Below, one piece after another: positions 34,039 to 46,608 of a DNA stretch of 64,000 nucleotides. Where the stretch lies: the NCBI RefSeq assembly GCF_000219215.1, contig NC_015726.1, positions 2,480,001-2,544,000 on the forward strand, in the 5' to 3' direction. The translations under genes were made by a program, and so were the position numbers. Position 1 is the stretch's first letter; the number at the start of each line of letters is the position of its first letter. Source of the stretch: Cupriavidus necator N-1. GTDB lineage: Bacteria > Pseudomonadota > Gammaproteobacteria > Burkholderiales > Burkholderiaceae. Under the pieces are notes generated by a model, which saw nothing but the letters and a program-made list of their open reading frames with translations, was not told where the DNA came from and made no database searches.

Positions 34039-36111
34039 TCAGTGCAACTGCCGGTAGATCTCTTCGGCCAAGCCGCGTGAAATGCCCTCGACGCTGGCCA
34101 GCTCATCGATGCTGGCGGCCATCACGCCGCGCAGCCCGCCAAAGCGGGTCAGCAGCTTCTGGCGCCGGCGCGCGCCGATGCCCTCGATCTCTTCCAGGCG
34201 CGAGGTGGTGCGCGTCTTGGCGCGGCGCGCGCGCATGCCGGTGATGGCAAAGCGGTGCGCCTCGTCGCGGATCTGCGCCACCAGCATCAGCGCGGCGCTG
34301 CCCTGCCCCAGCTCCAGCGAGGGACGGCCATCGGCGAACACCAGCGTCTCCAGGCCGACCTTGCGGCCCTCGCCCTTGGCCACGCCGACCAGCAGCCCGA
34401 TATCCAGCCCAAGCTCTTCGAACACCTGCCGCGCCACCTCGACCTGGCCCTTGCCGCCGTCGATCAGCACGATCTGCGGCACCTGCGCCGCGGCTTCGCT
34501 GCCGGCCTCCATGCCGCCGTCTTCCTGGATCTGCTCGACCAGCTTCTGGTAGCGCCGCGTCAGCACCTGGCGCATGGCCGCGTAGTCATCGCCCGGGATG
34601 ATGTCCTGAATGTTGTAGCGGCGGTATTCGCTGTTCTGCATGTCGTGGTGGTGGTACACCACGCACGACGCCTGGGTGGCTTCGCCGGCGGTATGGCTGA
34701 TGTCGAAGCACTCCGCGCGCAGCAGCGCCAGGTCTTCCAGATCCAGCCCGATGGTTTCGGCCAGCGCGCGCGTGCGCGCCTCCTGGCTGCCCTGCTCGGC
34801 CAGCCGGCGCGACAGCGCCAGCGCCGCGCCCTGCTGCGCCATCTCCAGCCAGACCTTGCGCTGGCCCTGCGGCTGGCGCACCAGCGTGACCTTGCGCCCG
34901 GCGTGCAGCGTCAGCGCCTCGAGCACCGTGGCATCGTCCGGCGCATGGCTGACGACGATGATGGGCGGCGCCGGCTGCTCCAGGTAGTGCTGCACCATGA
35001 AGGCCGACAGCACCCGCGTGGCGATGCGGTCGACGGTCAGCGGCAGCGCGGCTGCGGCGCTGTCCGCCCCATCCTCGCGCTCCTCGGCGCGTTCATCGGC
35101 ATCCTCGACGATCATCGCCGCTTCGTCGGCATGGGCCGGGAAGTAGGCCTTGTCGCCCAGATGGCGGCTGCCGCGCACCATGGCCAGGTTGACGCAGGCA
35201 CGCCCGCCCTCCACCGCCACGGCCAGCACGTCGATATCGCGCGCCTGCCCGCCCACTTCTTCCACCGCCTGGCGCTTGAGCACGGTCGACAGCGCCGCGA
35301 TCTGGTCGCGCACGGCGGCGGCCTGTTCGAATTCCAGCCGCTCGGCGTGCTGTTCCATCTTGCCCTGCAGGCCTTCCAGCACCTCGGTCTGCCGGCCTTG
35401 CAGGAAGCGCGCCGCGTTGGCGACATCGCGCGCATAGTCTTCTTCGCTGATGGCGTTGACGCACGGCCCGGTGCAGCGGTGGATCTGGTGCAGCAGGCAC
35501 GGCCGCGTGCGGTTGTTGAAGACGGTGTCCTCGCAGGTGCGCAACTGGAACACCTTCTGCAGGATCTGCATGCTCTCGCGCACCGCATAGGCGCTCGGGA
35601 ACGGCCCGAAGTACTGGTGCTTGCGGTCGGTGGCGCCGCGGTAGTACGCCATGCGCGGGAAGCGGTGCCCGGTCAGCTTCAGGAACGGGTACGACTTGTC
35701 GTCGCGGAACAGGATGTTGTAGCGCGGCGCCAGCGCCTTGATCAGGTTGTTCTCGAGCAGCAGCGCCTCGGCCTCGGTGCGCACCACCGTGGTATCGATG
35801 CGGGCAATGCGCGCCACCATCATCGCAATGCGCGGCGACAACTGGGTCTTGTTGAAATAGCTCGATACCCGCTTCTTCAGGTCGCGCGCCTTGCCCACGT
35901 ACAGCACATTGCCGGCAGCATCGAAATAGCGGTACACGCCCGGCAGGCCGGGCAGGCGGGAAATGACCGGGCGCGGATCGAACGGCTCCGGCGGCGCTTC
36001 AACAGACGCCTCGGCAGTCACCTCGGCTGGCTGAGCGGCCGGCGTTTCGGGCGGCATTTCGGCCGGAACTTCGTCGGCGGGTTTCGGGGAATCGGGTTGC
36101 TGGTCGGACAT
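34039..36111 (-). CDS. uvrC: UvrABC excinuclease subunit C
   Basis: Makes both incisions flanking DNA lesions in nucleotide excision repair. 690 residues. The GIY-YIG nuclease is near residues 50-130 ([20 protein letters not shown]), a cysteine-rich segment follows ([16 protein letters not shown]), then the UvrB-binding UVR domain (about 235-270), the RNase H-like 5' nuclease ([33 protein letters not shown]) and a C-terminal tandem helix-hairpin-helix ([16 protein letters not shown]). The first 45 residues are an extra Pro/Glu/Ala-rich tail typical of this lineage. pgsA follows after 113 bases. Confidence 0.95.
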   Translation of the reverse strand: MSDQQPDSPKPADEVPAEMPPETPAAQPAEVTAEASVEAPPEPFDPRPVISRLPGLPGVYRYFDAAGNVLYVGKARDLKKRVSSYFNKTQLSPRIAMMVARIARIDTTVVRTEAEALLLENNLIKALAPRYNILFRDDKSYPFLKLTGHRFPRMAYYRGATDRKHQYFGPFPSAYAVRESMQILQKVFQLRTCEDTVFNNRTRPCLLHQIHRCTGPCVNAISEEDYARDVANAARFLQGRQTEVLEGLQGKMEQHAERLEFEQAAAVRDQIAALSTVLKRQAVEEVGGQARDIDVLAVAVEGGRACVNLAMVRGSRHLGDKAYFPAHADEAAMIVEDADERAEEREDGADSAAAALPLTVDRIATRVLSAFMVQHYLEQPAPPIIVVSHAPDDATVLEALTLHAGRKVTLVRQPQGQRKVWLEMAQQGAALALSRRLAEQGSQEARTRALAETIGLDLEDLALLRAECFDISHTAGEATQASCVVYHHHDMQNSEYRRYNIQDIIPGDDYAAMRQVLTRRYQKLVEQIQEDGGMEAGSEAAAQVPQIVLIDGGKGQVEVARQVFEELGLDIGLLVGVAKGEGRKVGLETLVFADGRPSLELGQGSAALMLVAQIRDEAHRFAITGMRARRAKTRTTSRLEEIEGIGARRRQKLLTRFGGLRGVMAASIDELASVEGISRGLAEEIYRQLH

Positions 36112-36162
36112 TGGGGACGGTGACCGCTACACGGCCTGCGCGCATCAAAACGGCATGGCCTC

Positions 36163-36168
36163 TAAAAT
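36163..36168 (+). promoter_or_regulatory. Possible -10 element of earP
   Basis: TAAAAT, 54 bases before the earP ATG and in the divergent uvrC-earP gap. No good -35 seen. Confidence 0.35.
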
Positions 36169-36221
36169 CGCAAGTTTAGAGCAATTCAGCGCGCGCCCCG
36201 CCCGCGCGCCCCTCACCTGTC

Positions 36222-37382
36222 ATGCCTATCCGCTCCTGGGACATCTTCTGCACCGTAATCGACAACTTCGGCGACATCGGCGTCTGCTGGCGGCTGGCCC
36301 GCCAGCTGGCGCAGGAGCATGGGCACGCGGTGCGGCTGTGGGTCGATGACCTGGCCAGCTTCGCGCGGCTGGCGCCGGAACTCGATACCGGCGCCACCGT
36401 GCAGCGCCTGGCGGGCGTGGAGATTCGTCCGTGGCGGCCGGGTGGCGATAGCGACGTGGATGACACCGCCGGGGTCGAGCCACACGATGCCGTCATCGAA
36501 GCCTTCGCCTGCGATGTGCCGCAAGCCTTCCTGGCCCGCATGGCCGCGCGTGACCCCAAACCCGCCTGGATCAACCTGGAATACCTGAGCGCCGAGCCGT
36601 GGGTACGGGAGCACCATGCGATGCCCTCGCCCCATCCGCGGCTGCCGCTGGTGAAGCATTTCTTCTTCCCCGGCTTCGAGCCGGGCACCGGCGGCCTGCT
36701 GCGGGAATCGATGCTGGGCGCGCAGCGCGCAGCCTTCCTCAGCGGCACGGCCGCCCAGGCGGCCTTGTGGCACCGGCTGAGCGTGACACCCCGGCCCGAT
36801 GCGCTGCGCGTGAGCCTGTTTGCCTACCGCAACCCGGCCCTGCCCGCGCTGCTGGAGCAATGGCGCGATGCCGCCGAGGCGGTCCATTGCCTCGTGCCCG
36901 CAGGCCTGGCCGCGGACCAGGTCGCCGAATGGCTGGGCACCCCGCTGCGGATTGGCGATCCGGTGCAACGCGGCAGCCTGTGCGTGCAGCTGATCCCTTT
37001 CGTACGCCAGGAGCACTTTGACGAACTGCTGTGGGCCTGCGACCTGAACTTCGTGCGCGGCGAGGATTCCTTCGTGCGCGCGCAGTGGGCGGCACAGCCG
37101 CTGGTGTGGCATATCTACCCGCAGGACGATGCCGCGCACCGGACGAAGCTCGATGCCTGGCTCGACCTGTTTCGCCAGAGCGGCGTGGCGCCGGAAGCGG
37201 CCAGCGCGCTGACGGAGTTCTGGCACGCCTGGAACGGTTTTGGCGTTCCCCTCGACTGGCCGCGCCTGCGTGCGCACCTACCGGCACTTGCTGCAATCGC
37301 ACCGCGCTGGGAGCGGCGCATGCAGCATCCCGGCGATCTTGCCGCCAACCTGGTGGCGTTTTGCGAAAATCAGGTAAAATGA
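36222..37382 (+). CDS. earP: EF-P arginine rhamnosyltransferase
   Basis: Transfers rhamnose from dTDP-L-rhamnose to Arg32 of elongation factor P, which EF-P needs to relieve ribosome stalling at polyproline. 386 residues, inverting GT-B glycosyltransferase. The N terminus WDIFCTVIDNFGDIGVCWRL holds the conserved Asp that acts as base, and the nucleotide-sugar-binding motif LNFVRGEDSFVRAQWAAQPL is near residue 285. It is followed by efp after 211 bases, the usual EarP-EF-P pairing, and the EF-P indeed has Arg32. dTDP-rhamnose genes are not in the window. Confidence 0.95.
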   Translation: MPIRSWDIFCTVIDNFGDIGVCWRLARQLAQEHGHAVRLWVDDLASFARLAPELDTGATVQRLAGVEIRPWRPGGDSDVDDTAGVEPHDAVIEAFACDVPQAFLARMAARDPKPAWINLEYLSAEPWVREHHAMPSPHPRLPLVKHFFFPGFEPGTGGLLRESMLGAQRAAFLSGTAAQAALWHRLSVTPRPDALRVSLFAYRNPALPALLEQWRDAAEAVHCLVPAGLAADQVAEWLGTPLRIGDPVQRGSLCVQLIPFVRQEHFDELLWACDLNFVRGEDSFVRAQWAAQPLVWHIYPQDDAAHRTKLDAWLDLFRQSGVAPEAASALTEFWHAWNGFGVPLDWPRLRAHLPALAAIAPRWERRMQHPGDLAANLVAFCENQVK

Positions 37383-37593
37383 TCGGTTGATTCAAATGGC
37401 GACCGGGCCGGAGAACCAGGGCCTTTCCCAGGCGTCAGACTGACACTGGGCGAAGACCTGAATGCAAGCTGAGCACGGGGTCGCGAGCGCGTGAACGCCT
37501 CTCGTTGGGGCTCACAGGCTCACCGCAGGTGATGCCGGCAGCGCGCCTTCGCCATTCCAAATTCCTACTTTCTATTTCAGGAAAACAGTTCAG

Positions 37594-38154
37594 ATGAAAA
37601 TCGCACAGGAACTCCGCGTCGGTAACGTGTTCATGATCGGCGGCGATCCGATGGTCGTGCAGAAGGCCGAATACAACAAGTCGGGCCGCAACGCCGCTGT
37701 GGTCAAGATGAAGTACAAGAACCTGTTGACGGAGGCACCGGGCGAGTCGGTGTTCAAGGCCGACGACAAGTTCGAAGTCGTGGTGCTCGAGCGCCGCGAA
37801 TGCACCTACTCGTACTTCGCTGACCCGATGTACGTGTTCATGGACGCCGACTACAACCAGTACGAAGTCGAGAAGGACAGCATGGGCGACTCGCTGAACT
37901 ACCTCGAAGACGGCATGAATGTTGAAGTGGTGTTCTACAACGACAAGGCCATCTCGGTTGAAATGCCGACCACGCTGGTCCGCGAAATCGTCTACACCGA
38001 GCCGGCCGTCAAGGGCGACACCTCGTCGGGCAAGGTGCTCAAGGGCGCCAAGATCAATACCGGCTTCGAGCTGCAAGTGCCGCTGTTCTGCAACATCGGC
38101 GACAAGATCGAAATCGACACCCGCACCGGCGAATACCGTAGCCGCGCCAACTAA
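37594..38154 (+). CDS. efp: Elongation factor P (Arg32 type)
   Basis: Helps the ribosome make peptide bonds at consecutive prolines. 186 residues, three domains, with the KOW-like N domain carrying the tip residue Arg32 in [18 protein letters not shown], so it belongs to the rhamnosylated class rather than the lysylated Lys34 class. C-terminal landmarks are [18 protein letters not shown] and [10 protein letters not shown]. It lies downstream of earP, then a strong terminator. The 211-base leader between the genes is long enough for a separate promoter, but I see none that is clear. Confidence 0.97.
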   Translation: MKIAQELRVGNVFMIGGDPMVVQKAEYNKSGRNAAVVKMKYKNLLTEAPGESVFKADDKFEVVVLERRECTYSYFADPMYVFMDADYNQYEVEKDSMGDSLNYLEDGMNVEVVFYNDKAISVEMPTTLVREIVYTEPAVKGDTSSGKVLKGAKINTGFELQVPLFCNIGDKIEIDTRTGEYRSRAN

Positions 38155-38191
38155 GGCGCTCGCTTCGCCCCGCTTCAGCGCGGGGCCGGTC

Positions 38192-38226
38192 AACAAAAAT
38201 GGCAGCCTCGGCTGCCATTTTTGTTT
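38192..38226. terminator. Bidirectional terminator between efp and nagZ
   Basis: AACAAAAATGGCAGCC-TC-GGCTGCCATTTTTGTT is a perfect stem with A/T runs on both flanks, so it can stop efp and the convergent nagZ transcript. Confidence 0.9.
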
Positions 38227-38242
38227 CTGCACGCAGCCCCGT

Positions 38243-39292
38243 TCAGGCGATCAGGTCGTGCTCTTTCAGCATGCGCAGCGCGGCGCGGTACTCGCCTTCC
38301 TGGTGCAGCTTGTTCCAGTCCAGTGGCTTCCTGCGCGCGAACAGCTTGCGGATGCGGCGCTGCGAGGTCTTGTCGATGCCCACGTCCAGCTCGCTAAGCA
38401 ACTGGTCGGCGCGCTCCGGATGGTTGCAGATCAGCACCATGTCGCAGCCCGCGGTCAGCGCGGCGCGCGCGGCCTCGGTGACATTGCCGGCGACGCTGGC
38501 GCCTTCCATGCTGAGGTCGTCGCTGAAGATCACGCCCTCGAAGCCCAGCTGGGCGCGCAGCACATCCTGCAGCCAGTAGCGCGAGAAGCCGGCCGGGTTC
38601 GGGTCGACCTTGGGGTAGATCACGTGCGCCGGCATCACCGAAGACAGCGACAGGCCCAGCCATTCATACGGGCGCGCATCCTGCTCCAGGATCTCGTCCA
38701 GCGAGCGCTCGTCGACCGGGATCGCCACGTGCGAATCGGCCTCGACATAGCCGTGGCCGGGGAAGTGCTTGCCGCAGTTGCTCATCCCGGCCAGCAGCAG
38801 GCCGTGGTTCAGGTGGCCGGCCAGCATCGACACCACGCGCGGATCGGCGTGGAAGGCGCGGTCGCCGATCACGGCGCTGCGGCCGTAGTCCAGGTCCAGC
38901 ACCGGGGTGAAGCTCAGGTCGATGTCACAGGCGCGCAGCTCGGCGGCCAGCACGTAGCCGCAGGCCACGGCGGCCTTGGTCGCGGCCAGCACGTCGCGCT
39001 CCCACAGCCCGCCCAGGCGGTGCATCGCCGGCAGGTGGGTGAAGCCGTCGGTCTTGCAGCGCTGCACGCGCCCGCCTTCATGGTCGATGCAGATCAGCAC
39101 GTCGTCGCGCACTGCTCGGATCGCGCGCGTCAGCGCCAGCAGTTGCGCGCGCGACTCGAAATTGCGCGCGAACAGGATCACGCCGCCGGTCAGCGGATGC
39201 GCGATGCGGCGCGCATCCTCCGCGTCGAGCTGCTTGCCGACGACGTCGAGGACCACCGGGCCCGGCCGCTTGCCGGAGTTCTTCTTGGACAT
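38243..39292 (-). CDS. nagZ: Beta-N-acetylhexosaminidase (peptidoglycan recycling)
   Basis: Removes N-acetylglucosamine from anhydro-muropeptides in the cytoplasm during cell-wall recycling; in some bacteria this also sets AmpC induction. 349 residues, glycoside hydrolase family 3. The family signature KHFPGHGYVEADSHVAIPVD contains the catalytic His, and the nucleophile Asp is in VIFSDDLSMEGASVAG. The N terminus GPVVLDVVGKQLDAEDARRI is standard. I start it at the ATG 39290-39292; a GTG 18 bases upstream is possible. It follows acpS by about 30 bases. Confidence 0.94.
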   Translation of the reverse strand: MSKKNSGKRPGPVVLDVVGKQLDAEDARRIAHPLTGGVILFARNFESRAQLLALTRAIRAVRDDVLICIDHEGGRVQRCKTDGFTHLPAMHRLGGLWERDVLAATKAAVACGYVLAAELRACDIDLSFTPVLDLDYGRSAVIGDRAFHADPRVVSMLAGHLNHGLLLAGMSNCGKHFPGHGYVEADSHVAIPVDERSLDEILEQDARPYEWLGLSLSSVMPAHVIYPKVDPNPAGFSRYWLQDVLRAQLGFEGVIFSDDLSMEGASVAGNVTEAARAALTAGCDMVLICNHPERADQLLSELDVGIDKTSQRRIRKLFARRKPLDWNKLHQEGEYRAALRMLKEHDLIA

Positions 39293-39321
39293 GGAAGTTG
39301 TTGGATTCACAAGGCTGTAGG

Positions 39322-39729
39322 TTAGGAAGCCGCCCCGCCCGCACGCTCGGCAATGGCGAAGGCGACGGCAAAGTCGTGCTCGTCACTGACACTGACCCGC
39401 ACGGTGAGCCCGCGTTCCGCCAGCCATGCGGCCAGCTCGCCATGGCACACCGCCGTGGGCTCGCCGGACGGCAGGTTCATCAGCTCCATCGCGCGCCACG
39501 TCATCGGCCAGCGCATGCCCAGGCCGATGGCCTTGGAGAACGCCTCCTTGGCAGCGAAGCGCGTGGACAGGAAAGCCAGCCCGCGCTTTTCGGAACGCGC
39601 CTTGCGGGCGTGGTACTTGGCCAGCTCATCGGGGCCCAGCACCTTCTCCGCGAAACGGCCGTTGGTGCGTTCCATCACGCCCTGCACGCGGGCGATCTGG
39701 ATGATGTCGGTGCCGACGCCGTAGATCAC
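39322..39729 (-). CDS. acpS: Holo-[acyl-carrier-protein] synthase
   Basis: Transfers 4'-phosphopantetheine from CoA to acyl carrier protein (acpP is in this window). 135 residues. Conserved motifs are [14 protein letters not shown], with the metal-binding Asp, and [19 protein letters not shown], with the Glu/Lys of the active site. Its ATG overlaps the pdxJ stop (ATGA), so the two are translationally coupled, as in many proteobacteria. nagZ follows. Confidence 0.95.
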   Translation of the reverse strand: MIYGVGTDIIQIARVQGVMERTNGRFAEKVLGPDELAKYHARKARSEKRGLAFLSTRFAAKEAFSKAIGLGMRWPMTWRAMELMNLPSGEPTAVCHGELAAWLAERGLTVRVSVSDEHDFAVAFAIAERAGGAAS

Positions 39730-40508
39730 GCCGGGGCGCCCGCGGCAGGGTAGCGCGTGCCCAGGCGCGCGGCGACCATGATAGCCTTCATCTCGCGCAC
39801 CGCGTTCTCCCAGCCCGCGAACACCGCATGCGCCACGATCGCGTGGCCGATGTTCAGTTCCTTGATGCCGGGCAGCGCGGCAATCGGCTGCACGTTGGTG
39901 TAGTGCAGGCCATGGCCGGCGTTGACCACCAGGCCGTGCTTCTGGCCGGCATCGACGCCATCGGCGATGCGGCGGAACTCGAGCGCCTGCTCATCGGGCG
40001 TATGCGCATCGGCATAGCGGCCGGTATGCAGCTCGATCACCGGCGCGCCGCACGCGGCCGCGGCGGCGATCTGGTCGGCATCGGCATCGATGAACAGCGA
40101 CACGCGGATGCCGGCGCCGGCCAGCTGCGCGCACGCCGCCTTGACCTGCTCGAAACGCCCGGCCACATCCAGCCCGCCCTCGGTGGTCACTTCCTCGCGG
40201 CGCTCCGGCACCAGGCACACGTCCTGCGGACAGATTTCACAGGCGATGTCGAGCATCTCCTGCGTGATCGCGCATTCCAGGTTCATGCGCGTGGCCAGTT
40301 GCGGGCGCAGCGCGCGCACGTCGGCATCGCGGATATGGCGGCGGTCTTCGCGCAGGTGCAGCGTGATCAGGTCGGCGCCGGCCTGTTCCGCCAGCAGCGC
40401 GGCACGGATGGGATCGGGGTACACGGTGCCGCGCGCGTTGCGCAGCGTGGCGACGTGGTCAATATTGACGCCAAGGTCGATGACGCCCGGATTTGCGTGG
40501 AAGATCAT
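39726..40508 (-). CDS. pdxJ: Pyridoxine 5'-phosphate synthase
   Basis: Condenses 1-deoxyxylulose 5-phosphate with 3-amino-2-oxopropyl phosphate to pyridoxine 5'-phosphate (vitamin B6). 260 residues, TIM barrel. Motifs seen are [58 protein letters not shown] and [13 protein letters not shown]. The ATG at 40506-40508 ([18 protein letters not shown]) is right for the family; the longer frame extends into recO. recO lies 41 bases upstream on the same strand. Confidence 0.96.
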   Translation of the reverse strand: MIFHANPGVIDLGVNIDHVATLRNARGTVYPDPIRAALLAEQAGADLITLHLREDRRHIRDADVRALRPQLATRMNLECAITQEMLDIACEICPQDVCLVPERREEVTTEGGLDVAGRFEQVKAACAQLAGAGIRVSLFIDADADQIAAAAACGAPVIELHTGRYADAHTPDEQALEFRRIADGVDAGQKHGLVVNAGHGLHYTNVQPIAALPGIKELNIGHAIVAHAVFAGWENAVREMKAIMVAARLGTRYPAAGAPA

Positions 40509-40549
40509 GCGAGCAGGTGCAGGAGTAAGTCGGATGGTTCTTGAGTCGG

Positions 40550-41443
40550 TCAGAGATACTGCAGGTCGATCAGTATCTGGCGCGTCTTCAGTGGCGCGCC
40601 TTGCAGATAATAATGCAGCAGGAACCGCATCAGCGCGCGGCTTTGCGCGGCGGTCTGCGCGCGGCTGTAATCGTCCTGCGCCATGTCCAGCAGCGTCTGG
40701 CCAGTGACCACCGGCCACGACGACGGGTCGCTCGGCTGCGCGCGGCGCACGCCGCGCTCTGGCTGGTAGACATAGTCCAGGCCTGGCTGGACCCGCTCGC
40801 CGGTGCTCAGGCACTGGTCGAAGGCCACCGCGAAGCCGGTTTCCTGCAGCAGCACGCGTTCAAAGCTGCGCAGCACCAGCCCGGCTTGCTCGCCGTGCGC
40901 CAGCCGCGTCAGCGTCGTCAGGTAGTGGCGGAACAAGGCCGGATGCGCGTCCTCGCGCGGGCAGAAGCGCATCAGCAGCTCGTTCAGGTAGAACGCCGAC
41001 AGCAGCGCGTCGCCGTCCAGCGGCGGCATGCCGCCGACCCACTCGGCCTTGGTCAGGGTCTTGACCTCGCCGCGGCCGCTCCATGACACCGAGACCGGGT
41101 GGAAATGCTGCAGCACCGCGCGTAGCGCGGAGTGCGGGCGCTTTGCGCCCTTGGCCACCATCGAGATGCGGCCGTAGTCGCGCGTGAACAGGTCCAGGAT
41201 CAGGCTGGTCTCGCGATACGGCCAGGCGTGCAGCACAAAGCCGGGCTGCTCGGCCACGCGCGACTCGGGCCGCGCCGGCACGATGCGCATGGCGCGGTCC
41301 ATCATCGCGCGCGCAGCCGCGTCGGCCATGCCCGGCAGCGCCTTGCTGTCGAGCAGTTCGGCGGCCTCGTCGACCACGGGGTCGGCGCGGCGGGACCGTG
41401 GCGCCGGCGCCGGCGCGCGCGCGATGTCAGCCGTCTTGCTCAC
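40550..41443 (-). CDS. recO: DNA repair protein RecO
   Basis: RecF-pathway mediator that helps load RecA on SSB-coated DNA. 297 residues from the GTG at 41441-41443. The OB-fold N domain is at [20 protein letters not shown] with [11 protein letters not shown], followed by the helical middle domain ([36 protein letters not shown]). The first 65 residues are an Arg/Ala-rich extension before the OB fold, so a later start is possible. It lies between era and pdxJ in the usual order. Confidence 0.93.
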   Translation of the reverse strand: MSKTADIARAPAPAPRSRRADPVVDEAAELLDSKALPGMADAAARAMMDRAMRIVPARPESRVAEQPGFVLHAWPYRETSLILDLFTRDYGRISMVAKGAKRPHSALRAVLQHFHPVSVSWSGRGEVKTLTKAEWVGGMPPLDGDALLSAFYLNELLMRFCPREDAHPALFRHYLTTLTRLAHGEQAGLVLRSFERVLLQETGFAVAFDQCLSTGERVQPGLDYVYQPERGVRRAQPSDPSSWPVVTGQTLLDMAQDDYSRAQTAAQSRALMRFLLHYYLQGAPLKTRQILIDLQYL

Positions 41444-41462
41444 TGGTCGCTCGCCGTTATGC

Positions 41463-42401
41463 TCACTCGTAGCCGTACGCGCGCAGCCCAGCTTCGTTGT
41501 CGGCCCAGCCGCTCTTCACCTTGATCCACATTTCCAGGTAGACCTTGCCGTCGAACAGCTTTTCCATGTCCAGGCGCGCTTCGGTGGAGATCTGCTTGAG
41601 CTTGGCGCCCTTGTTGCCGATGATCATGGCCTTGTGCGCGTCGCGCTCGACCAGGATGGTGGCAAAGACGCGGCGCAGGCGGCCCTCGGTCTCGAACTTG
41701 TCGATGATCACCGTGCTGGTGTACGGCAGCTCGTCGCCGGTCCAGCGGAACACCTTCTCGCGGATGATCTCCGAGGCCAGGAAGCGCTCGCTGCGGTCCG
41801 TCATGGCGTCGGCGTCATACATCGGCTCGCCTTCCGGCAGGTAGGGCCGGATGATCGCGAACAGGCGCGCGATATGGTCGTGGGTCTTGGCCGTCATCGG
41901 CACCACTTCGCGGAACGGGAACTGCTGCCCCATCTTTTCCAGGAAGGGCATCATCACTTCCGAGCGGTTCTCGCCGTTGACGCGGTCCAGCTTGTTGGCG
42001 ATCAGCAGCACCGGCGTGTTCTTCGGCAGCAGCGACAGCACCTTCTCGTCGTCGGCGCCGTAGTAGCCGGCCTCGACCACGAACAGGACCAGGTCCACCG
42101 ACGACAGCGTGGACGTAACCGCGCGGTTCAGCGAACGGTTCAGCGCGCTGGCGTGGCGGGTCTGGAAGCCCGGCGTGTCGACGAACACATACTGCGCGTC
42201 ATCCGTGGTCTGGATGCCGACGATGCGGTGCCGCGTGGTCTGCGCCTTGCGCGAGGTGATGCTGATCTTCTGGCCGACCAGCGCGTTCATCAGCGTGGAC
42301 TTGCCCACGTTGGGGCGGCCGACGATGGCCACGGTGCCGCAGCGGAACGCCGCGGCCGGGGTATCCGCCGCGTCTTGCTGCGGATGGGTAGATTCGGTCA
42401 T
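41463..42401 (-). CDS. era: GTPase Era
   Basis: Binds 16S rRNA and acts as a checkpoint in 30S assembly. 312 residues. G1 is [21 protein letters not shown]3 DTPGFQT, G4 ANKLDRV, and the C-terminal KH domain includes [18 protein letters not shown]. The start overlaps the rnc stop by four bases (ATGA), so the pair is coupled as in E. coli rnc-era. recO follows after 19 bases. Confidence 0.97.
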   Translation of the reverse strand: MTESTHPQQDAADTPAAAFRCGTVAIVGRPNVGKSTLMNALVGQKISITSRKAQTTRHRIVGIQTTDDAQYVFVDTPGFQTRHASALNRSLNRAVTSTLSSVDLVLFVVEAGYYGADDEKVLSLLPKNTPVLLIANKLDRVNGENRSEVMMPFLEKMGQQFPFREVVPMTAKTHDHIARLFAIIRPYLPEGEPMYDADAMTDRSERFLASEIIREKVFRWTGDELPYTSTVIIDKFETEGRLRRVFATILVERDAHKAMIIGNKGAKLKQISTEARLDMEKLFDGKVYLEMWIKVKSGWADNEAGLRAYGYE

Positions 42402-43168
42402 TCCTTCAACCTGAGAGACAGCTGTGGGTCTTGCGGCACGGGTTGCTTGCGGGTCTTGCCGGTGCGCTCGGCGCGGCTGCGCTTGAGCAACTGCGGCACC
42501 AGCTTCTGGACTTCGTCCAGCGCCAGCTTGGCGGCGGCCTGCTCGGCGGCGCGCCGCGAGGCGCCGGTGCCGAACACCCGGACTTCCAGTTTAGGCACCG
42601 TGCACTCGACTTCAAACTGCTGGCTGTGCGCGGCCCCGTGTGTGGCGATTACGTTATATTGCGGCAGGGCGATCTTATGGCCCTGCAGGTATTCCTGCAG
42701 CAGGGTCTTGGCGTCCTTGCCGAGCGTGCGCGGATCGACCTGCTCCAGGATCGGGATATAGAGCTTGCGGATCAGCGCCCGGGCGGCATCGAAGCCGGCG
42801 TCCAGGAACACCGCGCCGACGATGGCTTCCAGCGCATCGGCCAGGATCGACGGGCGTCGAAAGCCCCCGCTCTTGAGTTCGCCCTCGCCCAGGCGCAGGG
42901 TATCGGACAACTGCAGCATCTGGGCGATCTCGTACAGCGCCTGCTGCTTGACCAGGTTGGCCCGCACGCGCGACAGGTCACCCTCGTCGAGCTTGCCGAA
43001 CATGCCATAGAGCATGTCCGCCACGGCGCAGTTGAGCACCGAATCGCCCAGGAATTCAAGGCGTTCGTTGTGCTGGGCGCTGTGGCTGCGGTGCGTCAGC
43101 GCCTGTTGCAGCAATTCGGGCTTGCTGAATCGGTAGCCGAGTCGTTGCTGCAAGGCGTCAAGGTTCAT
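42398..43168 (-). CDS. rnc: Ribonuclease III
   Basis: Cleaves double-stranded RNA, including pre-rRNA. 256 residues. The signature is [20 protein letters not shown], with the second active-site cluster [15 protein letters not shown]. The dsRNA-binding domain is near residues 155-225 ([39 protein letters not shown]). The C terminus has a Lys/Arg-rich tail. It starts two bases from the DUF4845 stop and overlaps era. Confidence 0.97.
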   Translation of the reverse strand: MNLDALQQRLGYRFSKPELLQQALTHRSHSAQHNERLEFLGDSVLNCAVADMLYGMFGKLDEGDLSRVRANLVKQQALYEIAQMLQLSDTLRLGEGELKSGGFRRPSILADALEAIVGAVFLDAGFDAARALIRKLYIPILEQVDPRTLGKDAKTLLQEYLQGHKIALPQYNVIATHGAAHSQQFEVECTVPKLEVRVFGTGASRRAAEQAAAKLALDEVQKLVPQLLKRSRAERTGKTRKQPVPQDPQLSLRLKE

Positions 43169-43169
43169 A

Positions 43170-43562
43170 TCAGTGCTGCGTTCCTGAATAGGTAATCAGT
43201 AGGCTCAGGGGTCCATAGACGGGCACCTCGGTCCGGTACGAGAAATCGACCGACTGGATGGTGCCGTTCTCGTCTTCCCGGATCAGGAGGTCCTCGGCCT
43301 TGACTGCGGTAATCCGGTCGATGACTGCCTGTTTCTCAAAAAAATCGACCACTTCGCGCTTGTTGGTGGCGCGCTGCTTGGCATAGCTGGCCGCGCGCTT
43401 GACCGAAAAATACTCCACCAGACTCGGGATCGCGCGCAGGGCCGGCAAGGCCACCCCGATCACGAACACCACGATCACCAGCAGCGTCCAGACGGAAAAC
43501 CCGCCCATGCCTGCCCGGCGTCGTACCGGATTCCTGCCCCCCACCTTCCCAAATTGACCCAT
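43170..43562 (-). CDS. DUF4845 membrane protein between lepB and rnc
   Basis: 130 residues with one N-terminal membrane helix ([20 protein letters not shown]), then an extracytoplasmic domain with [20 protein letters not shown] and [22 protein letters not shown]4845 proteins occur at this place (lepB-DUF4845-rnc) across beta- and gammaproteobacteria; their function is not established. The start before the Arg-rich MGQFGKVGG segment is supported by a GAGGA site, but a start at residue 19 (MGGFSVW) is also possible. Confidence 0.83.
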   Translation of the reverse strand: MGQFGKVGGRNPVRRRAGMGGFSVWTLLVIVVFVIGVALPALRAIPSLVEYFSVKRAASYAKQRATNKREVVDFFEKQAVIDRITAVKAEDLLIREDENGTIQSVDFSYRTEVPVYGPLSLLITYSGTQH

Positions 43563-43612
43563 GATGCGCTTGTCCTCGTTTTGCGTTGAGTGTTCTTGCG
43601 CCGCGGGGATTC

Positions 43613-44512
43613 TTATTTGAACGTTCCCACGCGTCCGAAATTGCCCAGGTTCATCCAGATCACAAAGGCCTTGCCGACGATATTCTCATCCGGCACGAAC
43701 CCCCAGTAACGGGAATCCAGGCTGTTGTCCCGGTTGTCACCCATGACGAAATAGTGACCCGCAGGTACCTTGCAGGTCACGCCCTGCTGATTGTAAGTGC
43801 AGTTTTCCCGGTACGGGAAATCCGGGTCCGCCCCCGCGATAAACGACGGGCGGTCGGCGTCGTTCAGGATGCCATGATCGACGCTGCCTGGCAGCTTTTC
43901 GCGGAAATGCTTGGAATACGCCAGGCGCTCCTCGTCCAGGAAATCCGGCAGCGCAGTGTACTCGGCCGGCTTGCCGTTGATGGTCAGGCGCTTGTTGGCA
44001 TACTGCACCACGTCGCCCGGCACGCCGATCACGCGCTTGATGTAGTCGAGCGACGGGTCCTTCGGGTAGCGGAACACCATCACGTCGCCGCGCTGCGGCT
44101 CGCCCATGTCCACGACCTTCTTGTTCACCACCGGCAGGCGGATGCCGTACTCGTACTTGTTGACCAGGATGAAGTCGCCGATCAGCAGCGTCGGGATCAT
44201 CGAGCCGGACGGGATCTTGAACGGCTCGACCACGAACGAGCGCAGCACGAACACCGCCAGGATCACCGGGAAGAAACTGGCCGAATACTCCAGCCACCAC
44301 GGCTGGCGCAGCTTTTCCTCGGCCAGGCGCTTGCGCGTGGCGTCAGCTTCCGCCGCGCCGAAGCGGCCCTGCAGGTCGGCCTGGCGCGAATCGAACTCGG
44401 CCAGCGCCAGCCGCGCCGAAGAGCGGCGCTGCCGCTCGAACACGAGCTTGTCCGCAACCCACGCGACGCCCGTAATCACCACCAGCACAAAAAGGATCAG
44501 TGCAAAATTCAT
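43613..44512 (-). CDS. lepB: Signal peptidase I
   Basis: Cleaves signal peptides from secreted proteins at the outer face of the inner membrane. 299 residues. An N-terminal helix (FALILFVLVVITGVAWVADK) and a second (FFPVILAVFVLRSFVV) flank a cytoplasmic loop. The catalytic Ser is in PFKIPSGSMIPTLLIGDFIL, the Lys in DPSLDYIKRVIGVPGD, and box E is GHYFVMGDNRDNSLDSRYWG. It lies between lepA and DUF4845-rnc, the classic lepA-lepB-rnc-era order. Confidence 0.96.
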   Translation of the reverse strand: MNFALILFVLVVITGVAWVADKLVFERQRRSSARLALAEFDSRQADLQGRFGAAEADATRKRLAEEKLRQPWWLEYSASFFPVILAVFVLRSFVVEPFKIPSGSMIPTLLIGDFILVNKYEYGIRLPVVNKKVVDMGEPQRGDVMVFRYPKDPSLDYIKRVIGVPGDVVQYANKRLTINGKPAEYTALPDFLDEERLAYSKHFREKLPGSVDHGILNDADRPSFIAGADPDFPYRENCTYNQQGVTCKVPAGHYFVMGDNRDNSLDSRYWGFVPDENIVGKAFVIWMNLGNFGRVGTFK

Positions 44513-44607
44513 GACGGCTTCTGGTTTTTTGAAATCCTGGTACAGCCTGTTCTTTCACCACGGCGGCAAGCCGCCGCGCGTGGCACTGCCCTGCTCGCTG
44601 CGCCTTC

Positions 44608-46401
<1,794 letters not shown>

Positions 46402-46608
46402 CTAGTGTTCAGGGGGCGCCGGCGTGAGAGCCCGCGCGGCAACAAGCGGTTGAGCGGCCCGGCGCCGCGCGCCGCAAGGCGTGCGCGGGCGTACCGCAGG
46501 TTCGGGGGGTGCAATTTTTGCGCCAATCCGCAATTTTACCGGATTTTCAATGACTTCCGGGTCGTCAAATGGCGGCGTGGCGCGGCGGGCGGCGGTTACC
46601 GGCGGGGA

